Positions 36,640 through 43,924 of a DNA stretch of 64,000 bases are shown here, one piece after another. The stretch spans positions 1 through 64,000 of the forward strand of contig NZ_KK088564.1 of assembly GCF_000600335.2 (NCBI RefSeq). Direction: 5' to 3'. The position numbers and the translations under genes are program-made. This DNA comes from Rubellimicrobium mesophilum DSM 19309. Lineage in GTDB: Bacteria; Pseudomonadota; Alphaproteobacteria; Rhodobacterales; Rhodobacteraceae. The notes under the pieces were generated by a model. That model ran no database searches, had not been told where the DNA came from, and was given only the letters and a program-made list of their open reading frames with translations. Every line of letters starts with the position of its first letter. Position 1 is the first letter of the stretch.

Positions 36640-37776
36640 ATGACCTCGTCCGAGGCGGAGGCGGACGAGTTCCTGGCGGGAGCCCTGCGCGGGGCCGCCC
36701 CCTGGCCCCCCGGGCTCGACCCCGGGCGGGTGGTCGCGCGCGCCCTCGACCACGGCGTCGCCGGCGCGCTGGCCGGGTGCTGCGGCGACTGGCCGGCCGA
36801 GGCCGCCGAGCCCCTGCGCCGGGCCGCCAGGGCGCAGGCTATGTGGGAGATGCGGCACCATCAGGTCCTGGCGGCGCTCCTCCGCCGCTTCGAGGCGGAG
36901 GGCCTGCGGGTCCTGGTCCTCAAGGGCTCGGCCCTGGCCTACGACCTCTACGACCGCCCGCATGAGCGCGCGCGGGGGGACAGCGACCTCCTCGTGGCCC
37001 CCGCCGACCTGCCTGCCGCGCGCCGGCTGCTCGGGGCGGAGGGGCTGGCCTGCGGGCTGGCCGATCCTGATGCGGACGCCGCCACGCGGCGGGAGGAGGG
37101 CTGGTCGCTGCGGACGCCCGACGGGCTGGAGCACGACATCGACCTCCACTGGCAGGCGCTGAACGCCCCGGCCCTGTCCGACGTTATCCCCTTCGTGGAC
37201 GCCTGGGCCCGCGCTCGGCCGCTGCCCCGGCTCGGCCCCGGCGCGCGGGGGCTGCCGCTCGACCTGGCGCTGGTGCTGGCCTGCGTGCATCGGGCCGTCC
37301 ACCTGGTGAGCCCCTACTACGTCGGCGGGCGGGCGCATCATGGCGGCGACCGCCTCGTCTGGCTCCTCGACATCGACCTCCTCGCGCGCGCTCTCGGGCC
37401 GGGCGACTGGGACCGCGTGGTGGCGACCGCCCGGACCAGCGGCGTCGCCGGCGCCTGCCTCGACGGCCTCCTCCGGGCCGCCGGGCGGCTGGAGACCCCC
37501 GTCCCGCCGCGGGTGCTGGCCGACCTGTCCCGGAGCCCCCCGGCCGCCGCCGACCGCTACCTGCGGTCGGGCGGGCGGGTGGCGCGGATGTGGCGGGACC
37601 TGCTCGCCACCCGGGGGCTCGCCGGCCGCGCGGCCTACCTGCGCGCGGGCCTGTTCCCCAACGCCGCCCACATGCGGTCCAAGTATCCCGCCCTGGCCGG
37701 GCGCCCGCTGCCGCTCCTCCATCTCCGCCGCGTCGCGGAGTTCGTGGCGGCCCAGTTGCGCGGGGGGCGGGGTTGA
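36640..37776 (+). CDS. Lasso-cluster nucleotidyltransferase-fold protein (PF14907 type)
   Basis: The 378-residue protein matches the nucleotidyltransferase family often found with kinase-bearing lasso-peptide clusters. Visible are VLVLKGSALAYDLYDRPHERARGDSDLLV, with the acidic metal pair in GDSDLLV (broken here for length: key residues G, D, D near residue 115), a later EHDIDLHWQ acidic motif, and an Ala/Leu-rich C-terminal half. In related clusters this protein is thought to extend or modify the peptide phosphate. The ATG at 36640 gives the family N-terminus. Its stop overlaps the TTG start of the ABC gene (TTGA). Confidence 0.8.
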   Translation: MTSSEAEADEFLAGALRGAAPWPPGLDPGRVVARALDHGVAGALAGCCGDWPAEAAEPLRRAARAQAMWEMRHHQVLAALLRRFEAEGLRVLVLKGSALAYDLYDRPHERARGDSDLLVAPADLPAARRLLGAEGLACGLADPDADAATRREEGWSLRTPDGLEHDIDLHWQALNAPALSDVIPFVDAWARARPLPRLGPGARGLPLDLALVLACVHRAVHLVSPYYVGGRAHHGGDRLVWLLDIDLLARALGPGDWDRVVATARTSGVAGACLDGLLRAAGRLETPVPPRVLADLSRSPPAAADRYLRSGGRVARMWRDLLATRGLAGRAAYLRAGLFPNAAHMRSKYPALAGRPLPLLHLRRVAEFVAAQLRGGRG

Positions 37777-39428
37777 CCTTCCTCCGCCTCCTGGCCCTGG
37801 CCCGGCCGCATCGCCGCGCCCTGCTCCTGCTGGCGGCCCTCACCCTGGCCGAGTCGGTCGCCCTGCTGGCCGTGCCCGCGCTCGGCGGCCGCATGGCGGC
37901 CTCGGTCCTGGCCCTCGCGGGACCTTCGCTCGGGCCCGTCCTCGGCCTTCTCGTGCTGGTCCTGGTGGCCCTGGCCGTGCTGCGGGCCGCGCAGGGGGTC
38001 ATCTCGGCCCGGACCTCGCTCGGCCTCCTCGCGGAGCTCAGGATGCGGGTCCACGACCACCTCCAGGCGCTGCCCCTCTCGGTCCACCAGGCCCACACGC
38101 AGGGCGACCTCCTCGCCCTCTCCACCCTCGAGATCGACCGGCTAGGCAGCTTCCTGACCACGACGCTGGCCATGCTGCCCGCCCAGCTCCTGACCGCCGC
38201 CGGCGCGGTGGTCCTGATGGCGCGGATCGACCCGGCGCTGGCGCTGGTCGTCCCCGTCCTCGTCCCGGCCTTCTTCCTCGGCCTCAAGGTCATCGGCCGG
38301 CGCCTGCGAGCCCTCGCGATCGCCCTCCAGGAGGCCGAGGCCGCCCTGGTCGCCGCCGCCGCCGAGGATCTCGCCATGCTGCCCGCGACCAAGGCCTTCA
38401 CCCGCGAGGAGGAGGCCGCGCGCCGCTTCGCCGGCCGCGCCGCCCGGGCCCGAGACCTCGCCATCCGGGACTACGCGATCCAGGCGGTCCTCCAGCCGGC
38501 GGTGGGCCTCGTCACCGGGCTGGGCGCGGTGGCCCTCCTGGCCCTCGCGGGGAAGGGCCTGCGGGAGGGCGCCCTGACGCCCGGCGAGATGGTGAGCTTC
38601 CTGCTCTACGCCGCGCTCCTCACGCAGCCGGTGGCCAGGCTGGCGCAGGTCTACGGCGCCGTGCAGTCCACGCGCGGGACGCTGGCCCGGCTCGGCCGCA
38701 TCCTCGACCTGGCGCCCGAGCCCGGCCGCGACGCCCCCCGCCGCCTGTCCCGCGCGCAGGGCGCGATCGCCTTCGAGGAGGTCCGCTTCGCCTATCCCGG
38801 GCGCGACTCGGCCCTGCGCGGGCTCTCCCTCGCGATCCGGCCCGGCGAGGCCGTCGCGCTCACGGGGCCCAACGGCGCGGGCAAGAGCACGCTCATGGCG
38901 CTGCTCCTGCGCCTCATGGACCCCCAGGCCGGCATCGTGCGGCTCGACGGCCTCGACCTGCGGGAGCTGCGCCTCGCGGACCTGCGCCGCCAGATCGGCC
39001 TCGTGCCGCAGCGGCCGCTCCTCTTCGACGGGACGGTGCGGGACAACATCGGCTTCGGCCGCGAGGGGGCGACCGACGCCGAGATCGAGGCCGCCGCCCG
39101 CCTGGCCCAGGCCCACGACTTCATCGGGACGCTGCCCGAGGGCTACGCGACCCTGATCGGCGAGCATGGGGTGCGGCTCTCGGGGGGGCAGGGCCAGCGG
39201 ATCGCGCTGGCCCGGGCGCTGCTCAAGGACCCGCCGATCCTGGTCCTCGACGAGGCGACCTCGATGTTCGATCTCGACGGCGAGAGCGCCTTCGTGGCCG
39301 CGGCCGCCACCGCCTTCCGGGGACGCACGGTGATCCTCATCACGCACCGGCCCGCGACGCTGGCGCTCGCCGACCGGATCGTGACGCTGGAGGCGGGGCG
39401 CATCGTCGCGCAGCGGGACGCGGCGTGA
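37773..39428 (+). CDS. Lasso-peptide ABC exporter (LasD type)
   Basis: The 551-residue protein is a fused half-transporter with six membrane segments in residues 1 to about 310 and one ATPase domain: Walker A GPNGAGKST, Q-loop QIGLVPQRPLLFDG, signature LSGGQGQRIALARALL, Walker B ILVLDEATSMFD and H-loop LITHRP. It should export the mature peptide and give self-immunity. A TTG start at 37773 overlaps the previous stop, and no ATG or GTG fits better; a rare start codon with translational coupling is implied. Its stop overlaps the GTG of the cyclase. Confidence 0.88.
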   Translation: MTFLRLLALARPHRRALLLLAALTLAESVALLAVPALGGRMAASVLALAGPSLGPVLGLLVLVLVALAVLRAAQGVISARTSLGLLAELRMRVHDHLQALPLSVHQAHTQGDLLALSTLEIDRLGSFLTTTLAMLPAQLLTAAGAVVLMARIDPALALVVPVLVPAFFLGLKVIGRRLRALAIALQEAEAALVAAAAEDLAMLPATKAFTREEEAARRFAGRAARARDLAIRDYAIQAVLQPAVGLVTGLGAVALLALAGKGLREGALTPGEMVSFLLYAALLTQPVARLAQVYGAVQSTRGTLARLGRILDLAPEPGRDAPRRLSRAQGAIAFEEVRFAYPGRDSALRGLSLAIRPGEAVALTGPNGAGKSTLMALLLRLMDPQAGIVRLDGLDLRELRLADLRRQIGLVPQRPLLFDGTVRDNIGFGREGATDAEIEAAARLAQAHDFIGTLPEGYATLIGEHGVRLSGGQGQRIALARALLKDPPILVLDEATSMFDLDGESAFVAAAATAFRGRTVILITHRPATLALADRIVTLEAGRIVAQRDAA

Positions 39429-41344
39429 GCGGCATCTGCGGCCTCTGGCGGCTCGACGGCGGGCCCGCCGGGGGGGCCTCCGCCATCGCGGCGCTCCTCG
39501 AGCGACGCGGGCCGGACGGCACCCGCCTGTGGGAGGACGGCGCCGTCGCGCTCGGCCACGCGCTGCTGGCCACCACGCCCGAGGCGCTGCGCGAGAGGCT
39601 GCCGCTCACCGACCCCGCCACGGGCTGCACGATCACCGCCGATGTCCGGCTCGACAACCGGGACGAGTTGATCGCCGCCCTGGACCTCGGCCCGGCCGGC
39701 CGCGGGATGGGCGATGGCGAGCTGATCCTCCGCGCCTGGCTCGCCTGGGGGGAGGGCGCGCCCGGGCGCCTGCTGGGCGACTTCGCCTTCGCGATCTGGG
39801 ACCCCCGCGCGAGGCGGCTCTTCGCGGCGCGCGACCCGATGGGGATGCGGCCGCTCGTCTACGCGCACCGGCCGGGCCGCCTCTTCGCCTTCGCGACCGA
39901 GGTCCGCGCCGTCCTCGCCGCGCCGGGCGTGCCGGCCCACCTCGACGAGGGGCGGATCGCCGACTTCCTCGAAGGCGAGCTCGAGGGGATCGACTTCACC
40001 TCGACCTTCTTCCAGGGCGTGCTGCGGCTTCCCCCGGCCCATGCCCTGACCGTGGACATGGGCGGCCTGCGGCTCCGCCGCTTCTGGGCGCCCGAGCCCC
40101 GGCCCGAGCTGCGCCTGCCCGGCGACGCCGCCTATGCCGAGGCCTTCCGCGAGGTCCTGACCGAGGCCGTCCGCTGCCGGCTGCGGAGCGCGGGGCCGGT
40201 GGGGTCCATGCTGTCGGGGGGGATGGACTCGGGCGCGGTCGCCGCCGTCGCCTCGCGGCTCCTGGCGGCCGAGGGGCGCGGGCCGCTGCCGACCTTCTCG
40301 GTCCTGGGCCCGGACCCGGCGACCTGCCCGGAGACGCGCGCCATCCGCGCCGCCCTGACGATGCCGAACCTCGACCCGCACCTCCTGGACTGGTCCGAGC
40401 CCGGGCCCTGGCGGGAGGAGATCCTGGGGCTGCTGCGGGACATGGACGAGCCCTTCGACGGCCACGCGAACCTCGTGCGGGGGGTCTATGCGATGGCGCA
40501 TCGGGCCGGGGTCAGGGTCGTGCTCGACGGCGTCGGGGGGGACATCGTCCTCGCGGACGGCGGGCGGATCATGGAGCTGGTCCGGCGGCTGCGCTGGCGC
40601 GAGGCCTGGGGCGAGGCCGCCGCGGAGCGGAGGCTCCACCCCGCGCGGCCGCCCGCCTGGCGGAGCCTCGCCGCGCATCTGAGGCAGGCCGCCACCCCGG
40701 CCTGGGCCCGGCGCCTGAAGCGCGCCCTGCGTCCCCTGCCGCCCGGCCGCCCGACCCTCGGCCTGCTGTCGCCCGAGTTCGCCGCCCGGATCGGCCTCGC
40801 CGAACGGCAGGCGCGGGACCTCGCGCAGGAGATCGACGGCTGGCCCCCGCCCTCGGAGGTCCTGGCCCACACGATCGGGCGCGCCTACCTGACGGCGGCG
40901 CGCGAGCGCTACGACCGCATCGCCTCGGCCCTCGCCGTCGAGCCGCGCGACCCCTTCCTCGACCGGCGGGTGATCGACCTCTGCCTGAGCCTGCCGCCAG
41001 GGCAGCGCAGGGCGGGCGGCTGGCCCAAGATCGTCCTGCGCCGCGCCATGGCCGGGCTCCTGCCGGACGAGGTCGTCTGGCGGCGCGGCAAGGAGCATCT
41101 GGGCTTCGCGACGACCTCGGCCGTCCTCGCCGCCTGGCCGGGCTGGCCCGACCGGCTGGCCGAGGCCCGGCCCGCCCTCGGGCGCTACGTCCATCCGGCG
41201 CTGTTCGCCTCGGACGGCGGGGCGCCGGGCCTCGTCGGCTCGGCCATGGCCGAGGACCAGTGGGAGGCGCTCTTCCTCGCGCTCTGGCTCGACCGCCACG
41301 GGCCCACCGCAGCCGCCGCCGATCCGGCGGCCCGAACCGGCTGA
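39425..41344 (+). CDS. Lasso-peptide macrolactam cyclase (LasC, asparagine synthetase-like)
   Basis: The 639-residue protein has an N-terminal glutaminase-like domain (about 1-200) and a C-terminal synthetase domain with the PP-loop SGGMDS at residues 264-269. True asparagine synthetases start MCGI with catalytic Cys2; here the start is MSGICG, so position 2 is Ser and ammonia release is not expected. This matches lasso cyclases, which adenylate the Asp or Glu side chain of the core for attack by its N-terminus. Start is GTG at 39425, overlapping the exporter stop. Its ring target here would be Glu8 of either precursor core. Confidence 0.9.
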   Translation: MSGICGLWRLDGGPAGGASAIAALLERRGPDGTRLWEDGAVALGHALLATTPEALRERLPLTDPATGCTITADVRLDNRDELIAALDLGPAGRGMGDGELILRAWLAWGEGAPGRLLGDFAFAIWDPRARRLFAARDPMGMRPLVYAHRPGRLFAFATEVRAVLAAPGVPAHLDEGRIADFLEGELEGIDFTSTFFQGVLRLPPAHALTVDMGGLRLRRFWAPEPRPELRLPGDAAYAEAFREVLTEAVRCRLRSAGPVGSMLSGGMDSGAVAAVASRLLAAEGRGPLPTFSVLGPDPATCPETRAIRAALTMPNLDPHLLDWSEPGPWREEILGLLRDMDEPFDGHANLVRGVYAMAHRAGVRVVLDGVGGDIVLADGGRIMELVRRLRWREAWGEAAAERRLHPARPPAWRSLAAHLRQAATPAWARRLKRALRPLPPGRPTLGLLSPEFAARIGLAERQARDLAQEIDGWPPPSEVLAHTIGRAYLTAARERYDRIASALAVEPRDPFLDRRVIDLCLSLPPGQRRAGGWPKIVLRRAMAGLLPDEVVWRRGKEHLGFATTSAVLAAWPGWPDRLAEARPALGRYVHPALFASDGGAPGLVGSAMAEDQWEALFLALWLDRHGPTAAAADPAARTG

Positions 41345-41348
41345 CCCC

Positions 41349-42260
41349 ATGCAGGAATCCCCCTCGCTCCACGACGCGGCCCGCCTTCTGGAGGCCTTCG
41401 GCTGGTCCCTGTCCACCGACCCGCCCTCCGCCGGGCCCGAGGCCGCGCCGGCCTGGACGGACCAGACCGGCACGCTCGAGGTCCTGCGGGCGGGGACCGG
41501 GACCCCGGCGGCGTTCCTCCTGCGCTTCTTCGGCGAGGACTTCGCCTGGGTCGAGCCGGAGGCCCGGCGCATCCGGCTCTGCCCCGAGGGCGGGCGGCTG
41601 GGGCCGGCGGCGGTGGTCCATCTCCTGGCCGACCAGGTCCTGCCGAGGGCGCTCGCGCAGGAGGGACGGCTGGTGCTCCATGCCGGCGGGGTGGTCCTGG
41701 ACGGCCGGGCGGTGCTGGTCCTGGGCGATTCGGGCTGGGGCAAGTCCACCCTGACGGCGCGGCTGGGCCAGGCGGGCGGACGCGTCCTCAGCGACGACGC
41801 GATGATCCTCGAGGAGGCCGGGGCGGGGGCCTCAGCGCGGCCCGTCTATGCCGGGCTGCGGCTCCTGCCGGACTCCCTGGCCGCGCTCTTCGACCGGACG
41901 GGCGGCACGCCGGTGGCGGAATACACGGACAAGGCCCGGCTCGCCGTCGAGCCGCCGGACGATCCCGGCCCGGTCCCCCTGGCGATGATCCTGGTCCTGC
42001 GCCCGCCCGTCCCCGCCAGCCGGGTCGAGCTCGCTCGGCTGAGCCCGCTGGAGGCCTGCATGGCGATGCTGCGCAACAGCTTCGCGCTGGACCCGGGGGA
42101 CCGCGCGCAGGGGGCCCGGCGGCTCGGGCGCTTCGGCGCGCTGGCCGCCCGGGTGCCCGCCTTCGCCCTGAGCTACCCCCGCGACTACGCGCTGCTGGCC
42201 GAGGTGGCGGAGGCCGTGCTGCGCCGCCTCGGGAGCCTGGACGGCCCGGGCCCGGCCTGA
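41349..42260 (+). CDS. HPr-kinase-like lasso-peptide tailoring kinase
   Basis: The 303-residue protein has a weak N-terminal part and an HprK-like kinase core: VLHAGGVVLDGRAVLVLGDS leading into Walker A GDSGWGKST at residues 126-134, then LSDDAMIL, the acidic metal site typical of HprK. Related kinases in paeninodin-type clusters phosphorylate the C-terminal Ser of the lasso precursor. No HPr protein gene is nearby and the context is wholly lasso, so that role is likely. It follows the cyclase by four bases and precedes the precursors by 183 bases. Confidence 0.85.
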   Translation: MQESPSLHDAARLLEAFGWSLSTDPPSAGPEAAPAWTDQTGTLEVLRAGTGTPAAFLLRFFGEDFAWVEPEARRIRLCPEGGRLGPAAVVHLLADQVLPRALAQEGRLVLHAGGVVLDGRAVLVLGDSGWGKSTLTARLGQAGGRVLSDDAMILEEAGAGASARPVYAGLRLLPDSLAALFDRTGGTPVAEYTDKARLAVEPPDDPGPVPLAMILVLRPPVPASRVELARLSPLEACMAMLRNSFALDPGDRAQGARRLGRFGALAARVPAFALSYPRDYALLAEVAEAVLRRLGSLDGPGPA

Positions 42261-42443
42261 GGCGTCAAGGCCCGGGCTGTGGCCGTTCGTCCACAGATCG
42301 GAGTTCTTTCGCACGGATGCAATCGATTCAGCGATGTTCCTTGCTATGCTTCGGGGCTGCTGTAGCGATCCGCTTCGGGACTACGATGCCGGCCACGCGC
42401 CCGGCGGGACCGGCCAGCAGCGGCGTAAGCGGGAAGGGTGACG

Positions 42444-42599
42444 ATGAAGGATACGGTGAACACGACGGGCGGGATGTCGGCCTACCGGGCTCCGACCCTC
42501 AAGGTCTTCGGCAGCGTGGTCGAGCTGACCGCGAGCGGGTCCAAGATCGGCAAGGAAGGCAAGGGTCAGCAATCCATCGGCGACACGCGCAAGCCCTGA
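42444..42599 (+). CDS. Lasso-peptide precursor A1
   Basis: A 51-codon frame encodes a lasso precursor. The leader (residues 1-30) carries the YxxP...L...G motif as YRAPTLKVFGSVVELTA, with the conserved Thr29 at leader position -2. The core (31-51) begins SGSKIGKEGKG and ends in TRKP. With Thr at -2, the core starts at Ser1 and the ring acid is Glu8, giving an eight-residue macrolactam. A GGAAGGG ribosome site precedes the ATG. It sits between the kinase and leader-processing genes. Ser1 instead of Gly1 is unusual. No product data exist, so the core boundaries are inferred from family rules. Confidence 0.85.
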   Translation: MKDTVNTTGGMSAYRAPTLKVFGSVVELTASGSKIGKEGKGQQSIGDTRKP

Positions 42600-42626
42600 G
42601 AGGCTTCTGGCGCGGATTTCGGACAG

Positions 42627-42791
42627 ATGGCCATGTCGAACAGGCTGGATTCTCTGCGGGACGGTCTTCGGACCTATCGCGCCCCGAGGCTGATCGTCCT
42701 CGGCCGCATGGTCGAGCTGACCGCGAGCGGCTCGCGCCTGGGCAGGGAAGGCAAGGGCCACCAGTCCTCCGATAGCAGCCGCAGGCCCTGA
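42627..42791 (+). CDS. Lasso-peptide precursor A2
   Basis: A 54-codon frame (or 52 from the second ATG at 42633) encodes a paralogue of A1. The leader ends YRAPRLIVLGRMVELTA with Thr at -2. The core (residues 34-54) begins SGSRLGREGKG and ends SRRP. Twelve of 21 core positions are identical to A1 and five more are K/R, I/L or T/S swaps; Ser1, Gly6, Glu8 and GKG at 9-11 are kept. A 22-base stretch across the leader-core junction is identical between the two genes, pointing to duplication. The ribosome site is weak (GGACAG). It lies 27 bases after A1. Confidence 0.83.
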   Translation: MAMSNRLDSLRDGLRTYRAPRLIVLGRMVELTASGSRLGREGKGHQSSDSSRRP

Positions 42792-42818
42792 GGGAAGCCT
42801 CGGGTCTCTCCCGCAACG

Positions 42819-42856
42819 GGAACGGGGCGCCCCTCGCGGAACGGGGCGCTTTTCGC
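42819..42856 (+). terminator. Intrinsic terminator built from a 19-base tandem repeat, after the lasso precursors
   Basis: Two adjacent 19-base units (42819-42837 and 42838-42856) both start GGAACGGGGCGC and end TCGC; they differ only where CCC in the first is TTT in the second. Together they form a hairpin, GCGCCCC (42827-42833) with GGGGCGC (42843-42849), followed at once by TTTT. This is a standard Rho-independent shape. It lies between the precursors and the processing genes, so it would raise precursor transcript over processing-gene transcript. Confidence 0.7.
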
Positions 42857-42924
42857 GTTCCGGGCCTCCCGCCACCGACAGCCTCCCGCCGCGCTCCTGG
42901 CCGGACCCTTGGAAGGTTCAGCGC

Positions 42925-43203
42925 ATGACCGACCTCCTCTCGCGCCGCCTCATCCCTTCCGCCGACGCGCTCCTGAGCCCGGTCGGCGAGGAGACGGTGA
43001 TCCTGCACCTGGGCAACGACACCTATTACGGGCTCGACCCCATGGGCACGCGCATCTGGGCGATGCTCGGCGAGGGTGTCGCGCTCGCCGCGATCCGCGA
43101 CCGTCTGGCCGCCCAGCACGGCGTCGCGGCCGCGACCGTGGAGGCCGACCTGCGGCGCTTCCTCGACGATCTCCTCCGCCACGGCCTTCTCGTGGATGGC
43201 TAG
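42925..43203 (+). CDS. Lasso leader-recognition protein (LasB1, PqqD-like RRE)
   Basis: The 92-residue protein is a stand-alone PqqD-like RiPP recognition element: LHLGNDTYYGLDPMGTRIWAM in the beta-wing, then VEADLRRFLDDLLRHGLLV in the helical end. It binds the precursor leader, probably through its YxxP motif, and brings it to the peptidase. A GGAAGG ribosome site precedes the ATG. Its last eight bases overlap the start of the peptidase gene, consistent with the split B1/B2 arrangement of many lasso clusters. Confidence 0.88.
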   Translation: MTDLLSRRLIPSADALLSPVGEETVILHLGNDTYYGLDPMGTRIWAMLGEGVALAAIRDRLAAQHGVAAATVEADLRRFLDDLLRHGLLVDG

Positions 43204-43636
43204 GCCGCTCCGCCGCGCCCTGCGGCTGGGGCCCCGCGCCTGGCCCGACCTCCTTCGCGCCGTCCTCGAGCTCGCGCTGGCCCGCTGGCGGCTGGGCCGG
43301 CACCCCTCGCGCGAGCTGATCCGGCATTCGCAACGGCCCCTGCCGACGTCTCGGGCGGTCCCGGCCGATCCCTCGGCGGTCGTGGACCGCGTGGCTCTCG
43401 CCGTCGGGCGCGTTGCGGCGCATGTCCCCTGGCGCGCCGACTGCTTCGTGCAGGCCCTGGCGGCGCAGGCCTGGCTCGCCCGCGCCGGCCTTGCCAGCGA
43501 CATCCACATCGGCGTGCGGCAGGACCGCGCGCCCGGGTTCGAGGCCCATGCCTGGCTCACCCAGTCCGGCCGGGTCGTCACCGGCGGCGAGGTCGGCGGC
43601 TTCGTCCCCCTGGTGACGCCCGACACGCCGGTCTGA
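43196..43636 (+). CDS. Lasso leader peptidase (LasB2, transglutaminase-like)
   Basis: The 146-residue protein has the transglutaminase-like cysteine protease core of lasso B2: Cys83 in WRADCFVQALAAQAWLARA, DIHIGVRQD, and His118 in FEAHAWLTQSGRVV with Gly after it. It should cut the leader between Ala-1 and Ser1 of the precursors. The ATG at 43196 lies inside the end of B1; the frame extending to 43076 lies inside B1 and is not real. This is the last lasso gene before the polysaccharide genes resume. Confidence 0.88.
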   Translation: MARPLRRALRLGPRAWPDLLRAVLELALARWRLGRHPSRELIRHSQRPLPTSRAVPADPSAVVDRVALAVGRVAAHVPWRADCFVQALAAQAWLARAGLASDIHIGVRQDRAPGFEAHAWLTQSGRVVTGGEVGGFVPLVTPDTPV

Positions 43637-43684
43637 CCCGGCGCAGGCCGATTCGCCGGCCTTCGGGCGGCAGGTCGATGGCCG

Positions 43685-43761
43685 TTAACCTTTGGCCCCT
43701 TGATCCGGCTGGATCTTTTCGAGGTCCATGCAACGCTCGGGCCTGCAACGATCCGTTAACC
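43685..43761. promoter_or_regulatory. Pair of TTAACC half-sites before the uronate epimerase
   Basis: TTAACC occurs at 43685-43690 and 43756-43761 in the 288-base gap between the lasso peptidase and the epimerase. TTAACC is the CtrA half-site, but neither copy has a second TTAA at seven-base spacing. The gap is otherwise without a supported gene. Evidence is weak. Confidence 0.25.
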
Positions 43762-43924
43762 TCCGCCGGGCACCCTTGCGGCATCCGCCACCTCCAGAGG
43801 CCGCCATGCCCCTCGCCAGCCTGCCCGACCGACCGCCCCTTGTGATCCCCGCGCCAAGCGCCGATAGGGGCGCCACGACGACCCCCACCGCCCTGTCCCT
43901 CGCCCCTCAGGAGGACCCCGCCCC

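Noticed and set aside
37340..39424. Very long N-terminal extension of the lasso cyclase frame
   Set aside because: It is Arg/Pro-rich shadow sequence over the nucleotidyltransferase and exporter genes. The family start is the GTG at 39425.
42317..42775. 152-residue frame across both lasso precursors
   Set aside because: It is out of frame with the two precursor genes, which carry the lasso leader motifs, and has no recognisable feature.
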